Origin: Lumnitzera littorea
Taxonomy: Eukaryota > Streptophyta > Magnoliopsida > Myrtales > Combretaceae
Direction: 5' to 3'
NCBI GenBank assembly: GCA_024138015.1
Contig: JAMXBB010000010.1
Span: 53,484,351 to 53,548,350, forward strand
DNA: 64,000 bases
Made by a program: the position numbers and the translations under genes. Every line of letters begins with the position of its first letter. Position 1 is the first letter of the stretch. Positions 23,488 through 34,324 of the stretch are shown in pieces. Below the pieces are notes generated by a model. It had not been told where the DNA came from. It saw only the letters and a list, made by a program, of their open reading frames with translations, and did no database searches.

Positions 23488-24909
23488 TAGGGTAAATTAC
23501 ATATACCACCTTTATAAGTTTTTCAAAAAACATCGAGACCTCACTTTTTTAAAATGTTACAAATTTCCTCATACTTTATATTGTGTTTGGCATGTATGAA
23601 ATCAAAGGAAGCCTATGGAAATGGAATGCAATTTATGCAAATATTATGTTTGAGTATTAAAAGTAAAGGGAGAAATGAGGAGAAATAAGCGGAAATATTT
23701 TTACTTTTAAAGCCATTTATTTTCTTTTTACTTTTGGAGAGAAGGAGTGAAAATAAATAGAAATAAATTGAGATTACAAAAATACCCCTAAAAGAAATAT
23801 TAAACATATAAAGTTAAGAATGTTTTAGTCAATTACTAATCTTATTTTTTTCTATTTCATCTCTATAGTCCAAACAAAAAATCAATAATATATTTTCTTT
23901 AATTTCCTTTCTTTCCATTTTCTTTGTTTTCTTTTTTACATATTTCCATTGATTTTCACTCTTTACTAAGATTACCAAAACAGACTTAATGTGAGGTCAA
24001 CATCTATTGATTATATAATTTTTGATGTGAATTTTTTAAATAACTTTAATTATTAATTTTCACTTCAGATTTATTAAATTAAAAAGAAAAGAAAATAAAG
24101 GTACGACTTTGGCATTTCAATCTAATTTCTTATTTCTTGTTGTTTTAAATCCTTCTTGTGCCATCCCACTCTTGCTGCATTTTCAAAGTAAGATTTTCAA
24201 GGAGAGAATGATAATATTAACGTTGACCTCATAATCTGACATCTTGTCCCCAAACGTTTAAAGTAAACTTTGTGATATGGAATTTCAATGTATTAAAAAA
24301 TGCTAGATGCTTACTTTTGAATGCCATATGTCCGTGAAAAGATATATTTGATTCATTTGTTCTGTAATAAGAAGTTTACACTGACAACTAATTAATGGCA
24401 TATAGTAGTGACGGACTGTAATAGTTAATGTTCATATTGGATGAAATAAAATTACCTTCATTTTTTTATAAAGAGAATGTTGTTCAACATATCACTTCCA
24501 AATATAATATGAACTATTTGTCTACGATTTCCATATCTAATGCTTTTGGGTGGGAATAATGGTAAAAAATTTTTAAACACCTAAAAGATAATGGTTAAAA
24601 AAAAAAAGACTAGGATAAATCTAAGGCTTCAATCATTATAATACGGAATTAATTGTGCTTTTCATTGTATGTATTCAATTAACAAATAGTGAACCAGTTT
24701 TTTTTTATTTAAATAAATCTGAAGTGAAAATTAATGATTAAAGCTAAAGTGGCACATTATTAAAAAAAAAAAAAATCCACATAAGAAATTATACAGCAAC
24801 TTGATGTAAAACCTACACTAAAATAAGAGGAATTTGTAATATTTTAAAAAGGTAGGGCTTCAATGTTTTTTGAAAAATTTAGAGAGATGGTAAATACGCT
24901 TATAATTAT
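23488..24909. mobile_element. Long-inverted-repeat element (MULE-like MITE)
   Basis: The left arm, 23488-23580 (ggtaaattacatatacc, then tttttcaaaaaacatcgaga), is the reverse complement, with mismatches, of the right arm 24826-24909. After the nested insertion the pairing resumes: 23987-24085 (ending tttcacttcagattt) against 24712-24825. The arms therefore total about 190 bp each, typical of Mutator-like non-autonomous elements. No clear 9-bp target duplication was found. It ends about 720 bp upstream of the CPSF73-I start codon. Confidence 0.75.
23581..23985. mobile_element. MITE nested in the left arm of the MULE-like element
   Basis: The left arm of the surrounding inverted repeat is interrupted by about 405 bp that begins tgtgtttggcatgta and ends ttaccaaaacaga, an imperfect terminal inverted repeat around TGTTTGG/CCAAACA. 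The inside is purine-rich (ggaaat, gaaataaa) on one side and pyrimidine-rich on the other, a common plant MITE layout. Boundaries are approximate and the target duplication is unclear. Confidence 0.6.
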
Positions 24910-25410
24910 GGTTTGAATAATAAATTGGTTAAGTGCTCCCTCTCAATTAAAAAAAAAAAAAAAAAACTAACAACTCAATCAAACAAACTATAAGATAAAA
25001 TTAATGATCTCATTCATAGCCGAATGGATATGACAGGTGCAAAAAGTCCAACGGAACGACGTAATAAGTGGACTCCGTGTAATGGCCGTGCAGTATCCAT
25101 TCGATTTATGGAAACTGAACGTGCTGAACACTGTACGGGATAGGTGTTTTTACCTTTTTTTTTTTTTTTTTTTCCCCCTTCTACATAACATAGAAATAGA
25201 ATTACTATTTCGATTTCTTATCCTCATCATGGTTTATTTTATTTTTGTTTACCTGCTGTACAGGATAATAATACGTTTTAAATTGAATTACTTTAAACAA
25301 AGGCCTATTTAAATTGAATTACTTTAAATAACTGAAGTAGAAATCTACATTTTTAACCAAACTAAATCAATAACTTTTTGAATTACGACGCGAACAGAGT
25401 AGGCGGGGAA
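24910..25410 (+). other. Upstream region of CPSF73-I
   Basis: About 500 bp lies between the MULE-like element and the telo-box. It includes poly-A (24950-24966) and poly-T (25157-25173) runs and a less A/T-biased stretch at 25030-25140. No clear TATA box sits at a fitting distance, consistent with a constitutively expressed housekeeping gene. A 91-codon open frame here is not supported as a gene. Confidence 0.5.
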
Positions 25411-25419
25411 TTAGGGTTT
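25411..25419 (-). promoter_or_regulatory. Telo-box (AAACCCTAA) in CPSF73-I leader/promoter
   Basis: TTAGGGTTT on the plus strand is AAACCCTAA on the minus strand, a motif common near transcription starts of plant housekeeping and ribosome-related genes. It lies 212 bp upstream of the ATG and directly before the CT tract. Confidence 0.55.
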
Positions 25420-25428
25420 AAGCTTCTA

Positions 25429-25447
25429 TCTCTCTCTCTCTCTCTCT
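25429..25447 (+). promoter_or_regulatory. CT-repeat (pyrimidine tract) near the CPSF73-I transcription start
   Basis: A (TC)n run of 19 bases sits about 185 bp before the start codon. CT/Y-patch tracts are typical of plant core promoters and 5' leaders, so transcription probably starts close by. This is inferred from position and composition only. Confidence 0.5.
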
Positions 25448-25526
25448 TTGGGGGTACGCACGCAGCTCAGTGAACGCACTAATTGCGTGGGTCTCTTTCT
25501 ACTTCTCCTCCTTGTACACTCTATTG

Positions 25527-25595
25527 GTATGTCGTGCAATCATTAGATGTTGTAATTGTTTCGGCTCAAATTGAAAATGCGTAACGCTATTGCAG
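25527..25595 (+). other. Probable 5'-UTR intron of CPSF73-I
   Basis: The junction attg|gtatgt and the end attgcag|ggaac define a 69-base GT-AG intron between the CT tract and the ATG at 25632. The length is near the lower limit for plants and the interior is T-rich (ttgtaattgtttcggc). A leader intron would fit a housekeeping gene. No transcript was available. Confidence 0.45.
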
Positions 25596-25631
25596 GGAAC
25601 TCGAAGCGTTTTGGTAAATAACTGATGCGAG

Positions 25632-28600
25632 ATGGCGTCTACAGGGCAAACGACTTCTCTGAAGAGGCATGAACCACCCGCGACGAGAGAGAATGATCGT
25701 CTGACGGTAACTCCTTTAGGCGCAGGCAATGAAGTCGGAAGATCCTGTGTGTACATGTCCTTCAAGGGCAAAACTGTCCTGGTAATTGATTTTGAAGAAT
25801 TCAATTCAAAAGCTTTCTGCTTTGTTTATTTATTTTTTTCCTTTGTTCATTTCCCGGTAAAGTGTTTTTACTTTTGTTTGCATCTTGGCAGTTTGACTGT
25901 GGGATTCATCCGGCTTACTCGGGCATGGCGGCTCTACCGTACTTTGATGAAATCGACCCTTCGACCGTTGATGTCCTTCTCATCACTCAGTATGTGTTTT
26001 GAGCATTTTTAATTTTTTGGTCTATTTGTGATGGTGCTTTCTCTGTGCTCGGTTGACTGAGGGAAGTGATGGAAGAAGGCTCATTGCTAGAGCAAGTGCT
26101 CCTGGTTAGTGTACCATGCGCATGCAGTCACCTTTACAATTATTGTGAAGAGGCTAATTAATAACACGTGACCTACATATCACAAGATGGGTAACTTAAC
26201 TGTTGCACCATGGATCTTAGGGCAGTCCAAAGAAATCATACAATTCAGTCAATTTACGAATTTCACTTTGCTGGTGTATTGGATCATGTTGGATAGTTCA
26301 CATTTCCACCATTAAAATAGTCTCTCACCAAAGATAAGAGAAAATGGAATGTCCTAGCATCTCATTAGAAGAAAATTTTTTCTTTTCTACTGGTAAGTTC
26401 TTGTTAAAGAAAGTTGTGAACATATAATTTTGTGGAAGTGATGTTACTGTAAATCAAAGATGTGTACAAATGCCTTTGCATGCCAGTACAGTTTGCTTTG
26501 TGCTTTGTCAACTGTATAATATACACATAGTGGGTAACTTGTCCATAGGTAAGGGTGTCCAAAACCTTCATAATCTGGGTTTAAACACTTAAAGAATGAG
26601 ACAACTTATAGTAATTGTGGTGGTATGCATGAAACCGTTTTTCACAGAGGGTTACCAGCATATATATGCTTAATAAGGAGCAGAATGTAAGGATTTACAG
26701 CCTGAAAATTTTGCTTTCTGGGAAAGTATTAGGACCAGCAATCTTGTCATATGATGTTCCTGTAGCATTTCCATTGTCATTTCATGCTGTTGTTCCTTCT
26801 GTCTTGAGTATGTCTTGTAACTTCTTCATTGTAGGATTCATTATTAATTTGCTTTGTAACCAAGATGATGTTAACTTGTTGCAGCTTCCATTTGGATCAT
26901 GCAGCTTCCTTGCCTTATTTCTTAGAAAAGGTTTACTCCTGTTTATTTAAAGTATAAAAGAAAATCTTATGTAATTTTCTTCTCTTTAAACTTTGATATG
27001 TTCTCTTTTGCAGACTACATTCAAAGGTCGAGTTTTCATGACTCATGCTACAAAAGCTATTTACAAGTTGCTTTTGTCAGATTATGTAAAAGTAAGCAAA
27101 GTCTCGGTTGAGGATATGTTGTATGATGAACAAGACATCTATCGGTCAATGGAAAAGATCGAGGTATATTTTGATTGATTAAACTCTTGTATGAATGTTA
27201 TGCTTGATGTGTGTCTATAAAAAGCACTGCAGGATAGCTTGGTGATTTCAATGTTGTTGCTTCCAATTTTCCTACACCTTAAGCTTTAATGATTTCTTTT
27301 GGATGTCATGTTTGTTTTTTGAAGTGACAGAGAGAGAGGAGATTAGTTTTTACCATGATTAGTCTTTTTCCCATCTTTTCTACAGCAAATGCATGTGGTG
27401 TTCACTTGGCAATTATAATCATCTCTCTCCACCTGTGTATTCCTTCATGTGCAATTTGCTTTAGGAATTAGAATATATACACTGGCTCAGGATTCAAGCA
27501 AGGGGAATGGGCAATTTCACTCTTAACAATAAGATTGTCTCATTCTGTCTAAACTTATGGACAAAGCAGAGTTTGCAGAGCTGTTTATAGCTTCTGTCTA
27601 GTAAGCTTATACAATCATTGAACAATATTGTTATTGTTACGAGAGTTGACATCATTTAGATAGCTAAAGCTATATTCTGATGAATTTGCAATTGACCAAT
27701 TGCTTGTTGATGAGAAATTATATCTAGCATCTCATAACTTGGATGGCTGATTGACATAACGTTGTTTGGGACCAAAGGATTATGATGGGAGGATGGTCAG
27801 TGGGTTCTTCCTTGTTCCTTCATTTGGTTACCAAATCATTCTGCAAAAGATAGAAAGTTCTGTAAAAACTCTCCATGGGTCTGGTCAGAAAAATATTCCC
27901 TCCATATTGGAATGAATTACAGTGCATGTGCTTTCACAGTTTTGCACCTGTACTTTTTGATGCTTGTGGCTATTATTGCAGCTGCATTATCTATTTTCTT
28001 TCTTAATTGATTTAAAGGTGATGTGTTTTATAAAAAATATGCTACAATAACTTAACCACCAGCCCCCCACCCCACCACCCCCCCCCCCCCCCCCTCCCAA
28101 AAAAAAAAAACTACAATACTGTACATCTATTTTTCATCCCTTCAATATATATAATACAAATATTACTTTTCCTTATGAAATTACTGATTTATCCCAAAAA
28201 AAAAAAAAAAAAAATTTTCCTTTTCCTTCCCTTTAAATTCTTTCCCTTTATTTTCTGTTTGTTATCATTGTTATCTGCAAGCCTAAATTTATAGCTGATA
28301 TGTTAATGGGTTAGCAAGTGTCAGTTCTTCCATCTATAAAACTCCACAATTAAAAAAATCTTGGCTGTGTCCTAGTTGTGTTCTTAAACCAATTTCAATC
28401 ATCTAGACATTTTAGATAATCCATCTTTCTAGTCTTTAATTATAGCTGTTGAACTGCATGTATAGGTGAAGAAATGTCCTCACATTTTTTATTTTCACAA
28501 GTACGAATATATTATGCTACCATGAATCCACTGCTATACTTATGAAAGTGAAAGGTCGAAAAAAACAAAAAAAGAATTCTTCACCATCATTACTAAAGCT

Positions 28601-31140
28601 GATTTTGCAATTCCCTTTCTACTGGCATTGGACAAGAAATCAATTCCTGAATACTTATGGGGTCTTAATAAAATAGCTTTAATGGATGCTACAATTTAAG
28701 AATTCCCCAAGTAAAATGATCAGGGATAAAAAAAAAAGAGTTCTTTGAGTATGCTGAAGCACAACAAGGGCTGTTAGAGTAATCTCTCTTTTTTACTGTT
28801 TAATATTTATAAACTTATTTACCAACAAAAATATTTATCAACTTAGTTACCAAAAAGTATCAATGATTGTAAATATACTTATATTCTGTGTCACTGATGC
28901 ATGCCAGCAAAATAATGCAAGAGAATAGAGGAGATTAATGAGCCAGTAACCATTTGATCTGGGAATTTTTAAGTTAGTAAAATACTCTTCACATAAATAG
29001 GAATGAATTTCACAGTACCACTTTATATTCAGATCAGATAATATTTTTCTGGCTCAAGGATGTTACAACTGTTTTAAAGGCTTAAACTGGTAACTTGCCA
29101 ATGAATTAGTAGATACTCTCCACAGATAGAAATAAATTCCATAGTGCTAATGTATATCCGCATCTCATGATATTTTTCTGGCTCAAGGATGTTACAACAG
29201 CTTTAAAGGCTCAAACTGGTGTCTAGTCTGTCAAATAAAGTCACAGGCATGATTCTGTTCAAAGAATGCTGTGGATCTGGTATATTATCACTAATTTCCC
29301 TGGAATGTGGAGTTTCTAGAAAGATTCATCTGTGTTAAATACTTGAGGAAGCTACAGCATTGGATAATATGCCTATTATTACTTGGCACACTTGCAAATT
29401 TGTGTTCCCTCCACGCATCCCTGCCCCTCCCCCTTCCCCCTCTCCTGATGCGCACCAGATTTAATGGATATTTTTTCTGACTTTCGATGTTTAACTTAGG
29501 TAATTGATTTTCATCAAACTGTTGAAGTGAATGGAATCAGGTTTTGGTGCTACACTGCTGGTCACGTGCTTGGTGCTGCTATGTTCATGGTTGATATAGC
29601 TGGTGTTCGAGTACTTTACACTGGTGACTACTCTCGTGAAGAAGACAGGCATCTACGAGCTGCTGAGCTACCCCAATTCTCTCCTGATATCTGTATTATC
29701 GAGTCTACTTATGGTGTGCAGCTCCATCAACCTAGACATATCCGAGAAAAGCGCTTTACTGATGTGATTCACTCAACTATATCTCAAGGGGGAAGAGTTC
29801 TAATACCTGCATTTGCTCTTGGCCGTGCACAGGAGCTTCTCTTGATACTTGACGAGTACTGGTTGAACCATCCTGAGCTCCACAATATTCCTATATATTA
29901 TGCTTCTCCACTTGCAAAAAAGTGTATGGCGGTTTACCAGACATACATTAATTCCATGAATGAGAGGATCAGAAGTCAGTTTGCCACCTCAAATCCCTTT
30001 GACTTCAAGCACATATCACCTCTTAAGAGCATTGAGAATTTTAATGATGTGGGTCCATCAGTGGTTATGGCAAGTCCTAGTGGACTTCAGAGTGGCTTGT
30101 CTAGACAATTATTCGATAAGTGGTGCTCAGATAAGAAAAATGCATGTGTAATTCCTGGTTATGTTGTGGAAGGCACATTGGCAAAAACCATCATCAATGA
30201 ACCAAAAGAAGTTACTTTGATGAACGGTCTCTCTGCTCCTCTTAACATGCAGGTTCATTATATTTCCTTCTCTGCCCATGCTGATTTTGCTCAGACAAGT
30301 ACATTCTTAAATGAGCTCATGCCTCCTAACATAGTCCTTGTACATGGAGAAGCAAATGAAATGGGAAGGCTCAAGCAGAAACTCATTGCGCAGTTTTCTG
30401 ATTGCAATACCAAAATTATCACCCCAAAGAATTGTCAGTCTGTTGAAATGTATTTTAATTCAGAGAAAATGGCAAAAACTATTGGAAGGCTTGCTGAAAA
30501 GACTCCAGAAGTTGGTGAAACTGTCAGTGGTTTGCTCGTTAAGAAAGGCTTCACTTACCAGATTATGGCACCCGAAGATCTCCATGTTTTCTCTCAAATG
30601 TCTACTGCAAACATCACTCAGAGAATTACAATTCCTTATACTGGTGCTTTTGGTGTGATTAACCACCGGCTGAAGCAGATATATGAGAGCGTGGAGTCTT
30701 CAACAGATGAGGAGTCTGGTGTCCCTGTATTGCGTGTTCACGATCGGGTTACAGTGAAGCAGGAGTCAGAGAAGCATATTTCGTTGCATTGGACAGCAGA
30801 TCCTATAAGTGACATGGTTGCAGACTCGATTGTGGCTCTGGTTTTGAACATAAGTCGTGAGATTCCAAAGGTTGTAGTTGAATCTGAATCCGTCAAAGTG
30901 GAGGAAGAGAATGGTAGAAAGGCAGAAAAGATTATTCATGCGCTCCTAGTTTCTCTCTTTGGGGATGTGAAGTTTGGTGAGAATGGGAAGCTTGTTATTA
31001 ATGTTGATGGAAACGTGGCGCATCTGGACAAGCAGAGTGGTGATGTAGAGAGCGAGAATGAAGGTCTCAAAGAAAGGGTCAGAGTGGCATTTCGCCGAAT
31101 CCAAAGTGCAGTTAAGCCTATCTCGTTATCAGCTTCTTAG
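25632..31140 (+). CDS. CPSF73-I: Cleavage and polyadenylation specificity factor 73-I (endonuclease)
   Basis: CDS = join(25632-25781, 25892-25989, 26885-26930, 27014-27163, 29500-31140), 2085 nt, 694 residues, ending TAG. All introns are GT-AG (110, 895, 83 and 2336 nt; the third has donor GTTTAC) and phases fit throughout. The protein is the zinc-dependent endonuclease that cuts pre-mRNA at the poly(A) site in the nuclear CPSF complex. Metallo-beta-lactamase motif HFHLDH is at residues 83-88; further metal ligands are H170 (AGHVLGAAM), D191 (YTGDYSREEDRH) and H430 (LVHGEANEM). The beta-CASP part has E216 (IIESTYG) and H408 (SFSAHADF). All sit exactly 12 residues later than in human CPSF73, because of a longer N terminus, and none is lost. 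The C-terminal domain ends AVKPISLSAS. Length matches the plant ortholog (about 693). The long last exon holds 79% of the protein. It is the only intact gene in the window. The ATG chosen is the first in frame and gives the plant-type N terminus. Confidence 0.97.
28063..28110. repeat. Poly-C then poly-A tract in CPSF73-I intron 4
   Basis: A run of mostly C (ccccccaccccaccacc, then about 18 uninterrupted C, then tccc) is followed by about 11 A. It is inside the 2336-nt fourth intron. On the minus strand it is a long G tract able to form a G-quadruplex. Confidence 0.85.
28985..29225 (+). repeat. Two-copy direct repeat in CPSF73-I intron 4
   Basis: tctggctcaaggatgttaca recurs at 29048 and 29177, an offset of 129 bp. 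Similarity extends across about 100 bp, from 'actcttcacataaataggaa' / 'actctccacagatagaaata' to 'ttaaaggcttaaactggt' / 'ttaaaggctcaaactggt'. It is a local tandem duplication that has since diverged. Confidence 0.85.
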
Positions 31141-31360
31141 AGATTTGTACATGGTAGATGAGGATCAGTTTAGTGCTTTTGGGTGCATTGCTATTGACCT
31201 TATCTGTAACGTTCCTAGTCTGTAGATTGTAAAATCAAAAATTGCCACACGACATTACACCAGGTGTCACTTGTAGAAGTTCAACTCCTAAGTGGTTGTA
31301 GCTAGATACCGAGGAGATATGATGAAAAGCCATGCGGATTCAATAATTTATTAATGTTGT
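31141..31360 (+). terminator. 3'-UTR and probable poly(A) region of CPSF73-I
   Basis: Downstream of the stop codon are T/G-rich stretches (ttttgggtgcattgc, tctgtaacgttcc) and an AATAAT-like element at 31342-31347, within caataatttattaatg. Plant poly(A) signals are loose, so the cleavage site is only estimated to lie around 31350-31400. Confidence 0.4.
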
Positions 31361-31660
31361 GAATGTTAACAGGAACAAAGTATTGTCGTTGCATGTTGGG
31401 GATATATTTTGACAAAAGTGGTTACGGAAGCTGCGTCTTTCCAATAGCGTTGTATCTTTGTCCATTCATGGCTATAAATGAGTGAACTGGACCTGTTTTT
31501 GAGTTCTGGTTCTTTTCTTTTCTCTTTTTTCCTGTCGTTATTTTTACATAAAGCATGGTGGAGTGGCGAAGACCGCGAAAGGGCCCTTCGGACTTTACGT
31601 AACTTATTTCTCCCGTAGGAAATTTTAATTCAACCTCCATGATTTATTATTAATTAGAAT

Positions 31661-31815
31661 ATTCTTGGTAATTCTCACTTTATATATTTCTATTTTTACA
31701 GTCACTTTGTATATGAGTTCTAGTATTTGACATTTTGCGATAATTTGTATATTTCTATTTTTGGTAAATCTCACTTTATATCTTCCTATTTTTACCCACT
31801 GTCAGTTCGTATATC
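31661..31815 (+). repeat. Tandem duplication downstream of CPSF73-I
   Basis: 'ttggtaattctcactttata' at 31665 and 'ttggtaaatctcactttata' at 31761 start two copies with an offset of 96 bp; both continue with atttctattttta/cttcctattttta and a cactttgtatat/cagttcgtatat tail. No coding potential is seen. Confidence 0.75.
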
Positions 31816-32515
31816 TGCTTTTTGATTCATCATGTTTTACCAAATAGAAGATAGGGAAAAAAAAAAAAAAATCAAGACAAAAGAAAGTCAGCAATAGACC
31901 GCATACCTTCCTCTTTCTTTTCTCCTCTTTATAGGCTTCATTTGATTTATATGCTTAGTTTCCTGAAATTTGGTGTTGGTCTACGATTTATTGTGCATTT
32001 TCTATCTAAAGCCCAAAGGCATTGAAAGAGTTGGGCGCGGGTCCTAGCCTGGCTCGTACCGATGTGATAGTAGATATTAAGATGCAATAGTGTAGCAAGT
32101 AATAATATGAAAAATGATTCAAAATCTTGTTATTACTTGTTAATCTTCCACACACAAGTTCTCAATAACACATATGCTTCAACAATAAATCATAGTGAGA
32201 AATCCAAAAATGCTAAAGCATATTATGTATGTCTAATAACAAATAAAACGTGCATTTACAAACACATATTTATTAAGGATGAGATATATTAAGATCACGC
32301 GTGCACACCTTTGAGAAAATCATAAATTTTCAAACTATCAACGATATAGTTTAACAAAATTACATTTATATGAAAAGCACTTATAATCTATAATTCTTTA
32401 AAAAATAAATACAACAAACATAAAGTTGCAAATAACATCAAGTAGATGTATTAAGAAATATAGTCAAATAATACTCCACTAAGTGAATCAAAAGACTAAC
32501 ATACCAATATTTTTT
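31816..32515. other. Intergenic DNA, possibly 3' LTR remains of the copia relic
   Basis: The region is A/T-rich with no credible gene. It lies immediately 3' (minus-strand sense) of the copia pol remnant, so the 3' LTR of that element would be expected here, but no terminal motif or second copy allows it to be defined. Confidence 0.4.
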
Positions 32516-33570
32516 ACATTCATTGAAATACAATAGGTTTTAAACCTTTGGTTAATGGATTGGTGAGTGTAGCTTTATTATCGATAAGTTCAATTATGAA
32601 GTCACCTTTCTTTAATAGGTCTCTAACATTGAGAAATGTGATCTCAACATGTTTTGATTTGCTTGAACATCCATTGTTCTTAGGAAATAACTAAAAATTG
32701 TAGTATTATCTGAATATATTGATAATAGTCTTGTAATGGATTGTACGATGATAGCCTATAAATTCAAGTTTTTAACCAAATGATTTGTGTCATGGCTAAA
32801 AAATATAGTAGATGCAGCTACTAAACCTTACTTGACACACCTCCACAAGATTGCTCTTTTAGCTAATGTGAAAATATAACTTGAGGTTGATTTTGAATCA
32901 TTCAAATAACTTGTAAAATTTAAATCAAACTATCCAATTACTTGAAATTCTTTCTTTCTGTGAAACCAATTACTTTAAGTTGCTTAGCCCTTTTATAAAC
33001 TAATATATAGTTCTTGCTTTTCGTAACCATCTGAAGACATTTTTAGCTATATCCCAATGATATTGCCTAGGATTAAAGAGAAACCTCCTTAGAGCACTCA
33101 TCACAAAAGTAATATATGGTCTTGATACAAAATTCAGCATATATTAAACTACCTATAAGGCTGGAATAGGGTATATCCTTCATAAACTCTTTTCTAATGT
33201 TATTCGTAAGATTTTGAAGTTTATTAAGTTTGTCCTCAACAATTAGCACAACCTTAGGACGATGAATTTACATATTGAACCTATTTAGCATACAATTAAT
33301 GTAAGCTCTTAGAGAAAGGCTCAATAAAGTATGACCTTTATCATGACGAATCTCAATGATTAGAACGAGAGAAACTTCCCTAAGATCTTTTTGTCAAGAC
33401 TCTTTGATAATAGCTCTTTAGTTTCATGCAACAAGCCTAAATCACTCCTAATAATAATATATCATTAACATACAAAATATGAAAAATAAATTTGGTCCCA
33501 CTAATCTTAAGATAGATACATTAACCTACTTTGTTCTCAACAAAACCAAGAGAAACTATAGAGTCATAGC
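32516..33570 (-). pseudogene. Ty1/copia pol remnant (RT C-terminal half and RNase H)
   Basis: Read on the minus strand from 33570, the sequence gives recognisable copia reverse transcriptase: VENKVG, CIYLKISGTKFIFHILYV, then the active-site motif as YVNDILLLG (about 33440-33475), where copia elements have YVDD, so one catalytic aspartate is replaced by asparagine. It continues with CMLNRFNM, EFMKDIPYSSLIGSLIYA (about 33140-33190), and ends with RNase H tail sequence KGDFIIELIDNKATLTNPLT and KGLKP near 32540-32620. Gag, protease, integrase and the 5' half are absent. Many stops and several frame changes are present. The right boundary abuts a hAT-type fragment at 33595. Confidence 0.82.
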
Positions 33571-33594
33571 TTTTTTTGTTTTTAGAAAAAAAGA

Positions 33595-33735
33595 AACAAA
33601 CTATCGGGTTGAGTTAGGTTAGGTCAAGTCGTAAGTTTAATAGTACCCTATAGAGGTTTAGGTATTAGATAAAACCCTATAGATTTTAGGATGGATTTTG
33701 AAGTCCTACATAGTTTTGGGCTCAAATGGAAAAAT
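33595..33735 (+). repeat. Partial copy of the hAT-type MITE arm
   Basis: 'ctatcgggttgagttaggtt' here and 'ctattgagttaggttaggtt' at 34982 start about 135 bp of shared sequence (gtcgtaagtttaatagtacc / gtcatgagttcagtagtacc, ending in tttag-atgggttttgaa-gccct). The second copy is the right arm of the MITE at 34325-35151; this one has no left arm nearby. Confidence 0.7.
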
Positions 33736-34324
33736 GAAAAAAGTAAGGCCTAAATTAAGAAATAATAAAACATTAAGGACTAAAACTTTACTTTCTCTTT
33801 TCAAAAATTGTGACATGTACAAAGAGTATATCATCAAACAAAATGCTTAAGCAACTACTTTGAATGGAAATAAATAAATTGGAAATTCATTTCAATTAGG
33901 GAGAGACGAAAATTAGGCATACATTCCAACTGGGTAAGTTGAAGGGTGAAGTAGTTAAGGAATAAGAATGGTTGCTAATTTATGAAGGTGTAATTGCATT
34001 ACACCGTAAGCGAAAAGCCTAAGGAAGCCAAAGATATTGATGGAGTAGTAGGATAAACTTAAAAACAAATGTAATTTGTAGACAATTCTATAAAACTAAA
34101 ATGGATGGAATTATTAATCTACATTATTAAAGCTTAAGAGATGACTTTTGATGTCTTTTCCTATTTGTCTAAATTGCCATTTTATAATATTAAAACCTAT
34201 TGGGTAAAATAATTAAAACATGTCACAATAATCCAATTTAAAAATTTTCAAGACCAACTGAGAAATTTATCCGATACTTCTCTTTTTCTCTATCCTACTT
34301 ACAACAAGCTAGTAATTTCAAAAG

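Noticed and set aside
25037..25312. 91-codon open frame upstream of CPSF73-I
   Set aside because: It runs through a poly-T tract, has no domain, and sits in the promoter region; probably chance.
26666..26950. 94-codon open frame within the CPSF73-I locus
   Set aside because: It spans intron 2 and exon 3 in the wrong frame for the catalytic motif; the spliced model explains exon 3 fully.
29527..31140. Reading the last CPSF73-I exon as a stand-alone gene with a GTG start
   Set aside because: The GTG is an internal valine codon (residue 158); the frame continues 5' to the acceptor at 29500, and four upstream exons supply the conserved N-terminal half.
31422..31640. 72-codon minus-strand open frame downstream of CPSF73-I
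   Set aside because: No recognisable motif or neighbouring exons; a GC-richer patch (31560-31600) makes it look coding, but nothing else supports it.
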